A stretch of DNA of 64,000 bases from Terrabacter sp040702505. GTDB taxonomy: Bacteria; Actinomycetota; Actinomycetes; Actinomycetales; Dermatophilaceae. Below are positions 11,853 through 20,015 of this stretch, piece by piece. Position numbers and translations under genes: made by a program. The notes beneath the pieces are model-generated. The model was not told where the DNA came from and searched no databases. It was given only the letters and a program-made list of their open reading frames with translations. Position 1 is the stretch's first letter, and each line of letters starts with the position of its first letter. The stretch covers positions 848,836 through 912,835 of the forward strand of contig NZ_JBFBLC010000002.1 in NCBI RefSeq assembly GCF_040702505.1, written 5' to 3'.

Positions 11853-12856
11853 CGGTTGGCTCCTTCGGTCGCGGCGGTGCGGGCGGACGCGTCGGTCGCC
11901 GACGAGTCCTCGCCCGCGAGCAGGTGGTAGAGCACGGCCATCCGGACGGCCACGCCGGCCGAGACCTGGTCGAGCACGACCGACTGCGGCGAGTCGGCCG
12001 CCTCGGGAGCGATCTCGAGGCCGCGGTTCATCGGGCCGGGGTGCAGCACGAGGACGTCGCGGTTGCGGGCGACGAGGGTCTCGAGGCGGTCGCGGGTCAG
12101 GCCGTAGCCCACGGTGTACTCGCGCGGCGTGGGGAAGTACCCGCCGCTCATCCGCTCGCGCTGGACCCGCAGCATCATGACGGCGTCGACGGGCCCGTGC
12201 TCGCCCCTGCCCTCGAGGACCGGGTCGAGGTCCCAGCTCGTGGCGAAGCCGTCGGCCTCGCTCCAGGCGCCGATGCCGCTGGGCATCAGCGTCGGCGGCG
12301 CGACGACGGTGACGCGGGCGCCAAGGGTCTTGAGCGTGATGACGTTGCTGCGGAAGACGCGGGAGTGGGTGAGGTCGCCGACGATGACGACGTGCTTGCC
12401 GTCGAGGCCACCGAGGCGCGTGCGGAGGGTGTACGCGTCGAGCAGGGCCTGCGTGGGGTGCTCGTGGGTGCCGTCGCCCGCGTTGATGACGCTGCAGCGC
12501 ACCCACTGGGCGACCTGGTGGCAGGCGCCGGAGGCGTTGTGCCGGATCACGAGGGCGTCGACGGCCATGGCGTCGACGGTCATCGCCGTGTCGCGCAGGC
12601 TCTCGCCCTTGCTCGTCGAGGAGCCCTTGGCCGAGAGGTTGATCGTGTCGGCAGACATCCACTTGCCCGCGATCTCGAAGGAGCTGCGGGTGCGGGTCGA
12701 GTCCTCGAAGAAGAAGTTGATGACGGTGCGGCCGCGCAGGGTCGGCACCTTCTTGACCTCGCGGCGCTGCAGGTCGTGCATCGAGGCCGCGGTCTCGAGG
12801 ATGTCCTCCACCTCGGCGCGGGTCAGGTCGGCGGAGGAGATGAGGTGCTTGGTCAT
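11849..12856 (-). CDS. pyrB: Aspartate carbamoyltransferase catalytic subunit
   Basis: Condenses carbamoyl phosphate with aspartate. The 335 residues contain the carbamoyl-phosphate loop STRTRSSFE (about 53-61), IRHNASGACHQ, HPTQALLD for carbamoyl binding, and aspartate-side elements MMLRVQRER and HPGPMNRGLE. No pyrI regulatory gene follows, so this is the unregulated type. The last 20 residues (EDSSATDASARTAATEGANR) are a low-complexity extension. It overlaps pyrR and pyrC by four bases each. Confidence 0.97.
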   Translation of the reverse strand: MTKHLISSADLTRAEVEDILETAASMHDLQRREVKKVPTLRGRTVINFFFEDSTRTRSSFEIAGKWMSADTINLSAKGSSTSKGESLRDTAMTVDAMAVDALVIRHNASGACHQVAQWVRCSVINAGDGTHEHPTQALLDAYTLRTRLGGLDGKHVVIVGDLTHSRVFRSNVITLKTLGARVTVVAPPTLMPSGIGAWSEADGFATSWDLDPVLEGRGEHGPVDAVMMLRVQRERMSGGYFPTPREYTVGYGLTRDRLETLVARNRDVLVLHPGPMNRGLEIAPEAADSPQSVVLDQVSAGVAVRMAVLYHLLAGEDSSATDASARTAATEGANR

Positions 12857-13455
12857 CGGGCCTCTCCCCCGCTGATCCGCACGACGTCGAGCCCGTCGAC
12901 CTCGGCGACGCGGACGTGCACCCGCTCGTCCCGCGAGGTCGGCAGGTTCTTGCCGACGTGGTCGGCGCGGATCGGCAGCTCGCGGTGGCCGCGGTCGACG
13001 AGGACCGCGAGGCGAACCGCACGCGGGCGGCCGAGCTCCGACAGCGCGTCGAGCGCAGCGCGGATGGTGCGGCCGGAGTAGAGCACGTCGTCGACGAGGA
13101 CGACGACCTTGTCGTCGATGCCGCCGTCGGGGATGCGCGAGCGGTGGGCGGTGCGCACCGGGTTGCGGCGCAGGTCGTCGCGGTGGAGCGTGATGTCGAG
13201 CTCTCCGACGGGGACCGGTGAGCCCTCGACGTCCTCGATGCCGGCGGCGAGGCGGCGGGCCAGCGGCACCCCGCGCGAGGGGATGCCGAGCAGGACCAGG
13301 CCCTCGCTCCCGCGGTTGCGCTCGAGGATCTCGTGACCGATGCGCCGCAGCGCCCGGGAGATGTCTCCCTCGCTCATGACGTCTCTGGCGTCAGGGGGGA
13401 TGCTCGAACGATCGTTCGATGGGTGGGCAGGCGCGCTCAGGTCAGGGCAGGTCAC
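12853..13455 (-). CDS. pyrR: PyrR, pyrimidine operon regulator
   Basis: UMP/UTP-sensing RNA-binding protein, often with uracil phosphoribosyltransferase activity, that controls the pyr operon. The 200 residues contain the PRPP-binding loop VVVLVDDVLYSGRT near residue 120 and the LGIPSRGVPLARRLA segment near 55. I take the GTG at 13455 because AAGGAGG lies 10 bases upstream, and because the segment before ISRALRRIGHEILERN aligns with the long N-terminus of mycobacterial PyrR; an internal ATG at 13377 is the alternative. A putative PyrR-binding RNA loop sits immediately upstream, and a 16-bp palindrome lies inside the 5' coding region. Confidence 0.95.
   Translation of the reverse strand: MTCPDLSAPAHPSNDRSSIPPDARDVMSEGDISRALRRIGHEILERNRGSEGLVLLGIPSRGVPLARRLAAGIEDVEGSPVPVGELDITLHRDDLRRNPVRTAHRSRIPDGGIDDKVVVLVDDVLYSGRTIRAALDALSELGRPRAVRLAVLVDRGHRELPIRADHVGKNLPTSRDERVHVRVAEVDGLDVVRISGGEAR
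13404..13419. repeat. 16-bp perfect palindrome in the pyrR 5' coding region
   Basis: TCGAACGATCGTTCGA is self-complementary over all 16 bases and lies about 13 codons into pyrR. It resembles TetR-family operator half-sites and could also fold as an RNA hairpin near the start codon. Function unknown. Confidence 0.8.
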
Positions 13456-13472
13456 AGCCGCCGGACCTCCTT

Positions 13473-13494
13473 CCCCGCCTCACAGGACGGTGGT
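13473..13494 (-). promoter_or_regulatory. Putative PyrR-binding RNA loop before pyrR
   Basis: On the minus strand the pyrR leader reads CCGTCCTGTGAGGCGG. Against the PyrR anti-antiterminator consensus ARUCCNGNGAGGYU (from memory), 12 of 14 positions fit, and the two departures (first base C, last base G) pair with each other. The predicted fold is CC/GG, a bulged U, then G-C and C-G, with loop UGUGA. It ends a few bases before the AAGGAGG ribosome binding site, as expected for PyrR-dependent translational repression described in Mycobacterium smegmatis. Confidence 0.65.
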
Positions 13495-13717
13495 TAAAGG
13501 ATGTCGATCGCGAAGGAGTCTAACCCGGCGCCGGAGGCGACCCGTCACCGGTCCACCCCGTGGCACGTCACCTACCGCGGACCGGCCGACCGCCACGAAC
13601 GCAGCCGCCTGTGCTGGGAGCCGGCGTCACCGCCCTGTCGTGGCGGTCCGTCGGCGCCGCGCCGGGGAACGCACGAAGCCACCCGCGTACGGATGGCTTC
13701 GGCGTAGGCGTGGGGTG

Positions 13718-14131
13718 TCAGACGATGGTCGCCTTGACCTCGGCGAGCCGGCCGAGCAGGCCGTTGACGAAGGCCGGGGACTCGTCGGTCGACAGCTCGG
13801 TGGCGAGCGTCACGGCCTCGGAGATCGCGACCGCGTCGGGGATCTCGTCGTTCCAGAGCACCTCCCACGCACCGAGCCGCAGGATCGCGCGGTCGACGGC
13901 GGGCATGCGCTCGAGCGTCCAGCCCTGGCTGTAGTCGGTCAGCGCCGCGTTGATGTCGTTCCACTTGCCCACGACGCCGCGGACGAGCTCCGCGGTGTAG
14001 GGGTTGTTGGCCGCCCGCGACTCGCGGTCGCGCAGGCGCTCGTCGAGGAGCGCCTCGGCGTTGAGGCCGCGCTGGTCCGCCTCGAAGAGGATGTCGAGCG
14101 CCCGCGTACGGGCCTTGCTGCGTGCTGCCAA
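13718..14131 (-). CDS. nusB: Transcription antitermination factor NusB
   Basis: RNA-binding partner of NusE/S10 in rRNA antitermination. 137 residues: the N-terminus ARSKARTRALDILFEADQRG is typical, followed by NPYTAELVRGVVGKWNDIN, DRAILRLGAWEVLW and AISEAVTLA. The natural start appears to be TTG at 14131, 17 bases after the efp stop; no ATG or GTG fits the family start and the ribosome binding site is weak, so coupling to efp is likely. A gap of about 260 bases separates its end from pyrR; that gap holds the pyr leader and no gene. Confidence 0.94.
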   Translation of the reverse strand: MAARSKARTRALDILFEADQRGLNAEALLDERLRDRESRAANNPYTAELVRGVVGKWNDINAALTDYSQGWTLERMPAVDRAILRLGAWEVLWNDEIPDAVAISEAVTLATELSTDESPAFVNGLLGRLAEVKATIV

Positions 14132-14147
14132 GGGAGTTCGCGTCCGC

Positions 14148-14711
14148 TCAGTCGTTGACGCGGCCGAGGTACGACCCGTCGCGGGTGTCGACCTTGACGC
14201 GCGTGCCGGTCTCGAGGAAGAGCGGCACGTTGATCTGGGCGCCGGTCTCGAGGGTGGCCGGCTTGGTGCCACCGGTCGACCGGTCGCCCTGCAGGCCCGG
14301 CTCGGTGTGCGTGATCTCGAGAACGACCGACGCGGGGAGCTCGACGTAGAGCGGGGCGCCGTCGTGCGTGGCGACGATCGCGTTCTGGTTCTCGAGGAGG
14401 TAGTTCGCGGCGTCACCGACGACGGTCTCCGACACGTTGATCTGGTCGTAGGTGTCGGTGTCCATGAAGACGAAGTCGGTGCCGTCCTTATAGAGGTACT
14501 GCATCGTGCGCTTGTCGACGTTGCTCGTCTCGACCTTGGTGCCGGCGTTGAACGTCTTGTCGACGACCTTGCCGGAGAGGACGGCCTTGAGCTTGGTGCG
14601 CACGAACGCGGGGCCCTTGCCGGGCTTGACGTGCTGGAACTCGACGACGGACCAGAGCTGTCCCTCGAGGTTGAGCACCATGCCGTTCTTCAGGTCGTTG
14701 GTCGTAGCCAT
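14148..14711 (-). CDS. efp: Translation elongation factor P
   Basis: Rescues ribosomes stalled on consecutive prolines. 187 residues in three domains: KOW-like N-domain (ATTNDLKNGMVLNLEGQLWSV), OB domain (TMQYLYKDGTDFVFMD) and C-terminal OB domain (GAQINVPLFLETGTRVKVDTRDGSY). The loop at the ribosomal A/P site reads KPGKGPAF near residue 30: the Lys that is modified elsewhere lies in a palindromic PGKGP, which from memory marks the actinobacterial type thought to act without modification. The ATG at 14711 is 262 bases from the divergent helD start. nusB follows. Confidence 0.97.
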   Translation of the reverse strand: MATTNDLKNGMVLNLEGQLWSVVEFQHVKPGKGPAFVRTKLKAVLSGKVVDKTFNAGTKVETSNVDKRTMQYLYKDGTDFVFMDTDTYDQINVSETVVGDAANYLLENQNAIVATHDGAPLYVELPASVVLEITHTEPGLQGDRSTGGTKPATLETGAQINVPLFLETGTRVKVDTRDGSYLGRVND

Positions 14712-14856
14712 CGTGACAAACCACTTTCGTATGCCGGCCCGCCCGCGAGGTGCCGATGGGCACGCCGCAGCCCCGGACGTTTCTTGACTTGGGAAGTTGC
14801 CGAACGAGTCTAGCGGGGCGGCCTCCCGATCGCGGAATCGCTCCACCCGGCCGGTG

Positions 14857-14862
14857 TACCCT
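14857..14862 (+). promoter_or_regulatory. Candidate -10 of the helD promoter
   Basis: TACCCT is a TANNNT-type hexamer. A start site about 7 bases on would put the nested stem-loop near the very beginning of the helD transcript. No convincing -35; GGAAT lies 18-22 bases upstream, a weak hint of an alternative sigma factor. Confidence 0.3.
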
Positions 14863-14884
14863 GATCCGCTCCCCCGTCCCTCCC

Positions 14885-14953
14885 CAACACACCGTGCAGG
14901 TCACGACCCACCGGCATCCGATCCCGGTGGGTTACATCCTTCTCGGTGTGTTG
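14885..14953 (+). promoter_or_regulatory. Nested stem-loop leader of the first HelD gene
   Basis: Outer arms CAACACACCG (14885-14894) and CGGTGTGTTG (14944-14953) are perfect complements. Inside them CCCACCGG (about 14907-14914) pairs with CCGGTGGG (14924-14931). The outer stem ends 8 bases before the GAAAGG ribosome binding site (14961-14966). This is a structured 5' leader; whether it regulates is unknown. Confidence 0.7.
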
Positions 14954-14973
14954 CGGTGCAGAAAGGTGCTCGC

Positions 14974-17010
14974 GTGACCGCCCTCGACTCCGAGCTCACC
15001 CGGGAGCAGGCCTTCCTCGACGAGGCCCGCGCCCAGCTGGGCCGGATGCGCGAGCTGGCCGAGTCGCTCGACGCCTCGAAGGCCAGTGACGCCGTGTCGG
15101 GAGAGGTGCTCGGGTGGGTGCTCGCGCGGCGGATCGCCTCGTTGCAGGACGACCCGCGCACCACCCTCTTCTTCGGCCGCATCGACGTCGAGCCCGAGGA
15201 CGGGCCCGCCGAGCAGTTCCACATCGGGCGGCGGCACGTGTCGGACGAGGCGGGCGACCCGGTCGTCGTCGACTGGCGCGCGCCGATCTCGACCGCCTTC
15301 TACCGCGCCTCGCCGCTCGAGCCGATGGACGTGACCCTGCGGCGACGCTTCGGCGTCGACCGCGGCCGCCTCACCGCCATCGAGGACGAGCACCTGCGCG
15401 AGCCGGAGCGGGCCGACGCCTCGGCAGGGTCGCTGCTGGCCGCGGAGATCGAACGGCCCCGCACCGGCCCGATGCGCGACATCGTCTCGACGATCCAGCC
15501 GGAGCAGGACGAGATCGTCCGCAGCGACCTCGCCGTCAACGTCTGCGTGCAAGGTGCGCCGGGCACCGGCAAGACCGCCGTGGGCCTGCACCGTGCCGCC
15601 TGGCTGCTCTACTCCTTCCGCGAGCGGCTCGACCGCTCCGGGGTGCTCGTCGTCGGCCCCAACGGGGCGTTCCTCGACCACATCGGCGCCGTCCTGCCGT
15701 CGCTCGGAGAGGTGCGCGTGCGGCACGCCACCATCGAGACCCTCCTGGACCACGGGCGGGTGCGGGCTGACGAGCCGGCCGACGTCGCCTCCCTCAAGGG
15801 CGACCCCCGGCTGGCGTCGGTGCTGCACCGGGCCGTCTGGTCCAGCGTCGAGCGACCCACGGAGGCGCTCGTGGTCCCGCGCGGGGTGCGCAAGTGGCGC
15901 GTGCCGGCATACGTCGTCGCGGAGATCGTCGCCGAGCTCGCGGCGCGCGGCGTGCGCTACTCGGCGGCCCGCGACCTGCTGCCCCAGCGCCTCGCCCACC
16001 ACGTGCTCCTCGAGATGGAACGCGCCGGCGACGCGCCCGACGACCGGGTGCAGGACGCCGTGGCCAAGTCGCCGGCGGTGAAGAGGTACGTCGCATCCGT
16101 GTGGCCGGCCCTCGACCCGCAGGGCGTGCTGCACCGGCTGTGGTCGGACGCGCACGCACTGCGCGCCGCGGCCGAGGACGACCTCAGCGCCGAGGAGCAG
16201 GCGATGCTGTTGTGGGACAAGCCGGCCCGCACCAAGGGCGCGGCTCGCTGGTCGCGCGCCGACATGGCCCTGCTCGACGAACTCGACGACCTGCTCCGGC
16301 GCGTCCCCAGCCTGGGCCACATCGTCCTCGACGAGGCCCAGGACCTCTCCCCCATGCAGCTGCGCGCGGTCGGGCGACGCTGCTCCACGGGCTCGCTCAC
16401 CGTGCTCGGCGACATCGCGCAGGGCACCACACCGTGGGCGACGGCCTCGTGGGACGACGCGATGCGCCACCTCGGCAAGGAGGACCACGACCTCGTCGTC
16501 CTCGACCGCGGCTTCCGCGTGCCGGCGGCCGTCATCGAGTACGCCGCCCGGCTGCTGCCGGTCATGGCTCCCGGCCTGGGCGCGCCGGTGTCGGTGCGCG
16601 ACAACCCGGGCCGGCTGGTGGTCCGGTCCGCCGGGCCGGGCTGTCTCGACGCGGACGTGGTGCTGGCGGTCGAGGAGGCGTCCGCCGACCCCGGATCGGT
16701 CGGGGTCATCGCCCCCGATACAGCGATGGACCGGCTCGCCGCGGCCCTGGCCGCCGCAGGCATCCGCCACGGCAGGCTCGACCGCGACCACGGCGACGAC
16801 GAGGACCACCAGGTCGAGCTGGTGCCGGCGAGCGTCGCCAAGGGCCTCGAGTTCGACCGCACGGTCGTCGTCGAGCCCGCTGCGATCGCGGCTGCCGAGC
16901 CCGACGAGCGCACCGGACTGCGGCGCCTCTACGTCGTGCTCACCCGCGCGGTGTCGGAGCTGACGATCGTGCACGCCGAGCCCTTGCCCGAGGTCCTGGC
17001 CGTCGCCTGA
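14974..17010 (+). CDS. helD: HelD-family RNA polymerase-associated ATPase
   Basis: Superfamily 1 UvrD-like ATPase of the HelD class, which binds RNA polymerase and removes it from nucleic acid to recycle it. About 678 residues from the GTG at 14974 (GAAAGG seven bases upstream). A predicted N-terminal coiled coil that would enter the secondary channel (residues 1-60) precedes FFGRIDVEPEDG. Then come Walker A GAPGTGKTAVGLHR near residue 195, Walker B VLDEAQDLSP near 452, LGDIAQGTTPW, and the late motifs KGLEFDRTVVVEP and RRLYVVLTRAVSEL. No 1B-type DNA helicase insertion was recognised. It has a structured leader but no rifamycin-associated element, unlike its paralogue at 45.7 kb. Confidence 0.88.
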   Translation: MTALDSELTREQAFLDEARAQLGRMRELAESLDASKASDAVSGEVLGWVLARRIASLQDDPRTTLFFGRIDVEPEDGPAEQFHIGRRHVSDEAGDPVVVDWRAPISTAFYRASPLEPMDVTLRRRFGVDRGRLTAIEDEHLREPERADASAGSLLAAEIERPRTGPMRDIVSTIQPEQDEIVRSDLAVNVCVQGAPGTGKTAVGLHRAAWLLYSFRERLDRSGVLVVGPNGAFLDHIGAVLPSLGEVRVRHATIETLLDHGRVRADEPADVASLKGDPRLASVLHRAVWSSVERPTEALVVPRGVRKWRVPAYVVAEIVAELAARGVRYSAARDLLPQRLAHHVLLEMERAGDAPDDRVQDAVAKSPAVKRYVASVWPALDPQGVLHRLWSDAHALRAAAEDDLSAEEQAMLLWDKPARTKGAARWSRADMALLDELDDLLRRVPSLGHIVLDEAQDLSPMQLRAVGRRCSTGSLTVLGDIAQGTTPWATASWDDAMRHLGKEDHDLVVLDRGFRVPAAVIEYAARLLPVMAPGLGAPVSVRDNPGRLVVRSAGPGCLDADVVLAVEEASADPGSVGVIAPDTAMDRLAAALAAAGIRHGRLDRDHGDDEDHQVELVPASVAKGLEFDRTVVVEPAAIAAAEPDERTGLRRLYVVLTRAVSELTIVHAEPLPEVLAVA

Positions 17011-17030
17011 CCCGTGCGCGCACCCGGTTC

Positions 17031-17068
17031 GAGGTGATCGGCGACCACCGGTGGTCGGCGATCACCTC
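17031..17068. terminator. 38-bp near-perfect palindrome after helD
   Basis: Arms GAGGTGATCGGCGACCACC and GGTGGTCGGCGATCACCTC pair over 19 bases with one G-G mismatch and no loop. It begins 20 bases after the helD stop. There is no T-tract, so it is either a U-less actinobacterial terminator or a protein-binding site for the gene that follows. Confidence 0.6.
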
Positions 17069-17137
17069 CACTCCGATCCGGGTCACTGTCGCCGCGCGCC
17101 GGTAGCGTCGCCACCAGGACTTCGACGAGGAGGCGGC

Positions 17138-17902
17138 ATGGTCACGTTCGGCAGCTCCGACGAGCTCGAGGGGGCGCAGTTCACCGAGGTGAACCTGCGC
17201 CGCGCCCAGTTCATCGGGTGCGACCTGTCGGGCGCGGTCCTGCGCGGCGCTGACGTGTCCGGGCTCGAGATCGAGTCGCCGTGGCTCTTCGAGGGCGGGG
17301 CCACCCTCGTGGTCAACGGCGTCGACGTCGCGCCGCTCGTGGACGCCGAGCTCGACCGCCGCTTCCCGGGCCGGGAGCAGCGGCGCGCGACCGATCCCGC
17401 CGGGCTGCGGGCCGCGTGGGACGCGGTCCAGGCGACCTGGGCAGCGACGATCGCCCGGGCGGCGGCCCTGCCGGAGGGCAGCATCGACGAGTCGGTCGAC
17501 GGCGAGTGGTCCTTCGCGCAGACGCTGCGGCACCTCGTCATGGCCACCGACGTGTGGCTCGGGCGCGCGGTCCTGCGCCTCGAGCAGCCGTTCCACCCAC
17601 TCGGCCAGGCCGACGCGAGCGCCGGCGACTGGGGCCTCGACCTCTCGGTGTTCACGAGCCGGACGCCCAGCTTCGCCGAGGTGCTCGAGGCCCGCGCCGA
17701 CCGGGTCGCGATGGTGCGCGACCACCTCGCGTCCGTGTCGTCCGACGAGCTCGCCGCCCAGCGACGCAACCCGTGGTTCCCCGACCGCCCCGAGACCGTG
17801 CTGTCGTGCCTGCACACCATCCTCGAGGAGGAGTGGGAGCACCACCGCTACGCCGTGCGCGACCTCGACGCCCTCGCGGCTCGCACCGCAGCCGGGTCCT
17901 AG
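17138..17902 (+). CDS. Pentapeptide-repeat/DinB-like domain protein
   Basis: 254 residues from the ATG at 17138, with GAGGAGG as ribosome binding site. The first 50 residues form a short pentapeptide-type stretch (AQFTEVNLRRAQFIGCDLSGAVLRGA shape). The rest is a DinB-like four-helix bundle: EWSFAQTLRHLVMATDVWLGR near residue 125 and EEEWEHHRYAVRDLD at the end carry His residues at the spacing of the DinB metal site. Such proteins include thiol-dependent transferases of unknown substrate. It converges on aroQ with a four-base overlap. The pathway is unknown and the domain call is by motif only. Confidence 0.8.
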   Translation: MVTFGSSDELEGAQFTEVNLRRAQFIGCDLSGAVLRGADVSGLEIESPWLFEGGATLVVNGVDVAPLVDAELDRRFPGREQRRATDPAGLRAAWDAVQATWAATIARAAALPEGSIDESVDGEWSFAQTLRHLVMATDVWLGRAVLRLEQPFHPLGQADASAGDWGLDLSVFTSRTPSFAEVLEARADRVAMVRDHLASVSSDELAAQRRNPWFPDRPETVLSCLHTILEEEWEHHRYAVRDLDALAARTAAGS

Positions 17903-18336
17903 ACGAGCGCGCGCAGCGCCAGCAGGTAGGACTGCAGCCCGAAGCCGGCGACCGTCCCCGTCGCCACACCGGCGACGACGGAGGTGTGCCGGAACTCTTC
18001 TCGCGCAGCGGGATTCGACAAGTGCACCTCGACGAGGCTGCGACCGCTGGTCGTGACGATGGCACACGCGTCGCGAACGGCATACGAGTAGTGCGTGAAC
18101 GCCCCCGGGTTGAGCACGACGTCGGCGCCGGCGTCGACGGCCTCGTGCAGCCAGTCGATGAGCTCGCCCTCGTGGTTGGTCTGGCGGCAGTCGGCCACCA
18201 GACCGAGGTCGCGGGCCTCGCGCTCCACGGCGTCGTGGATGTCCTCGAGCGTGTCGGAGCCGTAGACCTCCGGCTCGCGGGTGCCGAGGCGGTTCAAGTT
18301 GGGGCCCGACAGGACGAAGACCGTGGGTGCCGTCAT
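17899..18336 (-). CDS. aroQ: 3-dehydroquinate dehydratase, type II
   Basis: Third step of the shikimate pathway. The 145-residue type II dodecameric enzyme shows GPNLNRLGTREPEVYG at the N-terminus (catalytic Tyr near residue 25), QTNHEGELIDWLHEA, NPGAFTHYSYAVRDA with the catalytic His-bearing region, and EVHLSNPAARE. It is 27 bases downstream of aroB and last in the aroE-aroC-aroK-aroB-aroQ string. Confidence 0.96.
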   Translation of the reverse strand: MTAPTVFVLSGPNLNRLGTREPEVYGSDTLEDIHDAVEREARDLGLVADCRQTNHEGELIDWLHEAVDAGADVVLNPGAFTHYSYAVRDACAIVTTSGRSLVEVHLSNPAAREEFRHTSVVAGVATGTVAGFGLQSYLLALRALV

Positions 18337-18363
18337 GGCCGGGAGTCTAGTGAGCGGGAGCGC

Positions 18364-19488
18364 TCAGGACGCTGCGGCGCCGCCACGCGACACGAGGCCG
18401 TATGCCGCGTGGAGCAGCGCGTCGTCCGGCCCGACGAGGCGGGTGGGCCGGGCCAGACCGTCGAGCACGACGAAGCGCAGCGTGGAGCCGCGGGACTTCT
18501 TGTCGCGCCGCATCACGGCCAGCAGCGCGTCCCAACGGCCGGGCGCGTAGGCCGTCGGCAGTCCGAGCGACTCGAGCACCGACCGGTGCCGGGTCACGAG
18601 GGCGTCCCCCTCGGATCCGGACAGGTGCCCGGTGAGACGGGCCAGCTCGGCGACGTAGACCATGCCGACGGACACGGCCTCGCCGTGCCGCCAGGAGTAG
18701 CCCTCGACCTGCTCGATCGCGTGGCCGAAGGTGTGGCCGTAGTTGAGGATCTCGCGCAGCGAGCTCTCGCGCAGGTCGGCGGCGACGACCTCGGCCTTGA
18801 CGCGCACCGCCCGCTCGATGAGCTCGCGCAGGTGCGGGTTGGCCGCGGTGCGTGCCCGGGCGGCATCGACGGCGACCTCCGACTCGACGAGGTCGAGGAT
18901 CACCGGGTCGGCGATGAAGCCGCACTTGACGACCTCCCCGAGCCCCGCGACGAGGTCGGACTCCGGCAGCGTCGTGAGGACGTCGAGGTCGCACAGCACG
19001 CCCGCGGGCGGGTGGAAGGCGCCGACGAGGTTCTTGCCCTCAGCGGTGTTGATGCCCGTCTTGCCGCCGACGGCCGCATCGACCATGCCGAGCAGCGTGG
19101 TGGGCAGCTGGACCACCCGGACCCCGCGCAGCCAGGAGGCGGCGACGAACCCGGCGAGGTCGGTGACGCTGCCGCCACCGAGCCCGACGACGGCGTCGCT
19201 GCGGGTGAAGCCGGCTCGCCCCAGCTGCGCCCAGAGCTCCGCCGCGACCGTGGCGGTCTTGGCGGCCTCGGCGTCGGGCACCTCGGCGACGTGGACGGCA
19301 TACCCCTGCTCGCGCAGCGCACCGGTCACCCGAGCGGCGAGCTCGGGCAGGGTCGGCGGGTGCACGAGGAGGACCCGTTCGACGCCGGGACCGAGCAGTG
19401 CGCCCACCCGTCCGAGCACGCCTGACCCGATGAGGACGTCGTAGTCGCCGCCGACCGAGATCGTCGTGGGCTCGAGGGCCACGCTCAC
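18364..19488 (-). CDS. aroB: 3-dehydroquinate synthase
   Basis: NAD- and Zn-dependent cyclisation of DAHP to 3-dehydroquinate. 374 residues: NAD-binding GLGGGSVTDLAGFVAA near residue 105, LPTTLLGMVDAAVGGKTGIN around 140, and the Zn-site region LNYGHTFGHAIE and HGEAVSVGM. The family RDKK element appears late as RRDKKSRG. The GTG at 19488 overlaps the aroK stop (GTGA), indicating translational coupling. Confidence 0.96.
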   Translation of the reverse strand: MSVALEPTTISVGGDYDVLIGSGVLGRVGALLGPGVERVLLVHPPTLPELAARVTGALREQGYAVHVAEVPDAEAAKTATVAAELWAQLGRAGFTRSDAVVGLGGGSVTDLAGFVAASWLRGVRVVQLPTTLLGMVDAAVGGKTGINTAEGKNLVGAFHPPAGVLCDLDVLTTLPESDLVAGLGEVVKCGFIADPVILDLVESEVAVDAARARTAANPHLRELIERAVRVKAEVVAADLRESSLREILNYGHTFGHAIEQVEGYSWRHGEAVSVGMVYVAELARLTGHLSGSEGDALVTRHRSVLESLGLPTAYAPGRWDALLAVMRRDKKSRGSTLRFVVLDGLARPTRLVGPDDALLHAAYGLVSRGGAAAS

Positions 19489-20015
19489 GGGCGAGCCCCG
19501 TCGAGCTGGGCGACGACGTCGTCGACGACCTCGTCCGGCGTGCGCCCTGCGGTGTCGACGCGGATGCTGGCGACCCGCTCGTAGGTCGGACGGCGGTGGT
19601 TCATCATCGACACCCACGTCGCGCGCGGGTTGACCGACAGCAGCGGCCGCGACCGGTCGAACCCGATGCGCTTGCTCGCGTCGGCGATCGAGACGTCGAG
19701 GAACACGACCGTGTGGCCGGCCAGGGCCTGCTCGGTGAGAGGGTCCATGACCGCTCCCCCGCCGAGCGAGACGACGCCGCGCTCCTGCTCGAGGGCGCTG
19801 GCCACCGCCGCCCGCTCGAGGTCGCGGAAGACCGGCTCGCCGTCGTCGACGAAGATGTCGGAGATCGAGCGGCCCTGGGCCTGCTCGATCGCGGCGTCGA
19901 CGTCGTGGAAGGGGACGCCGAGACGCGCCGCCAAGGCCTCGCCCACCGTCGTCTTGCCGGCCCCGGGAGGGCCGACGACGACAGCCGCGGGTCGAGTGGT
20001 CGTCTCGCTGCTCAC
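19485..20015 (-). CDS. aroK: Shikimate kinase
   Basis: Phosphorylates shikimate at the 3-hydroxyl. 176 residues: P-loop GPPGAGKTTVG near residue 15, shikimate-binding HDVDAAIEQAQG and the GEPVFRDLE region, SLGGGAVMD near 83, and the lid RSRPLL. The GTG at 20015 overlaps the aroC stop; another GTG lies one codon upstream. Its stop overlaps aroB. Confidence 0.95.
   Translation of the reverse strand: MSSETTTRPAAVVVGPPGAGKTTVGEALAARLGVPFHDVDAAIEQAQGRSISDIFVDDGEPVFRDLERAAVASALEQERGVVSLGGGAVMDPLTEQALAGHTVVFLDVSIADASKRIGFDRSRPLLSVNPRATWVSMMNHRRPTYERVASIRVDTAGRTPDEVVDDVVAQLDGARP

Noticed and set aside
14831..14862. SigR/SigH-type promoter for helD (GGAAT with a GTA about 17 bases on)
   Set aside because: The -10 should be GTT; the match is too weak to claim oxidative-stress control.
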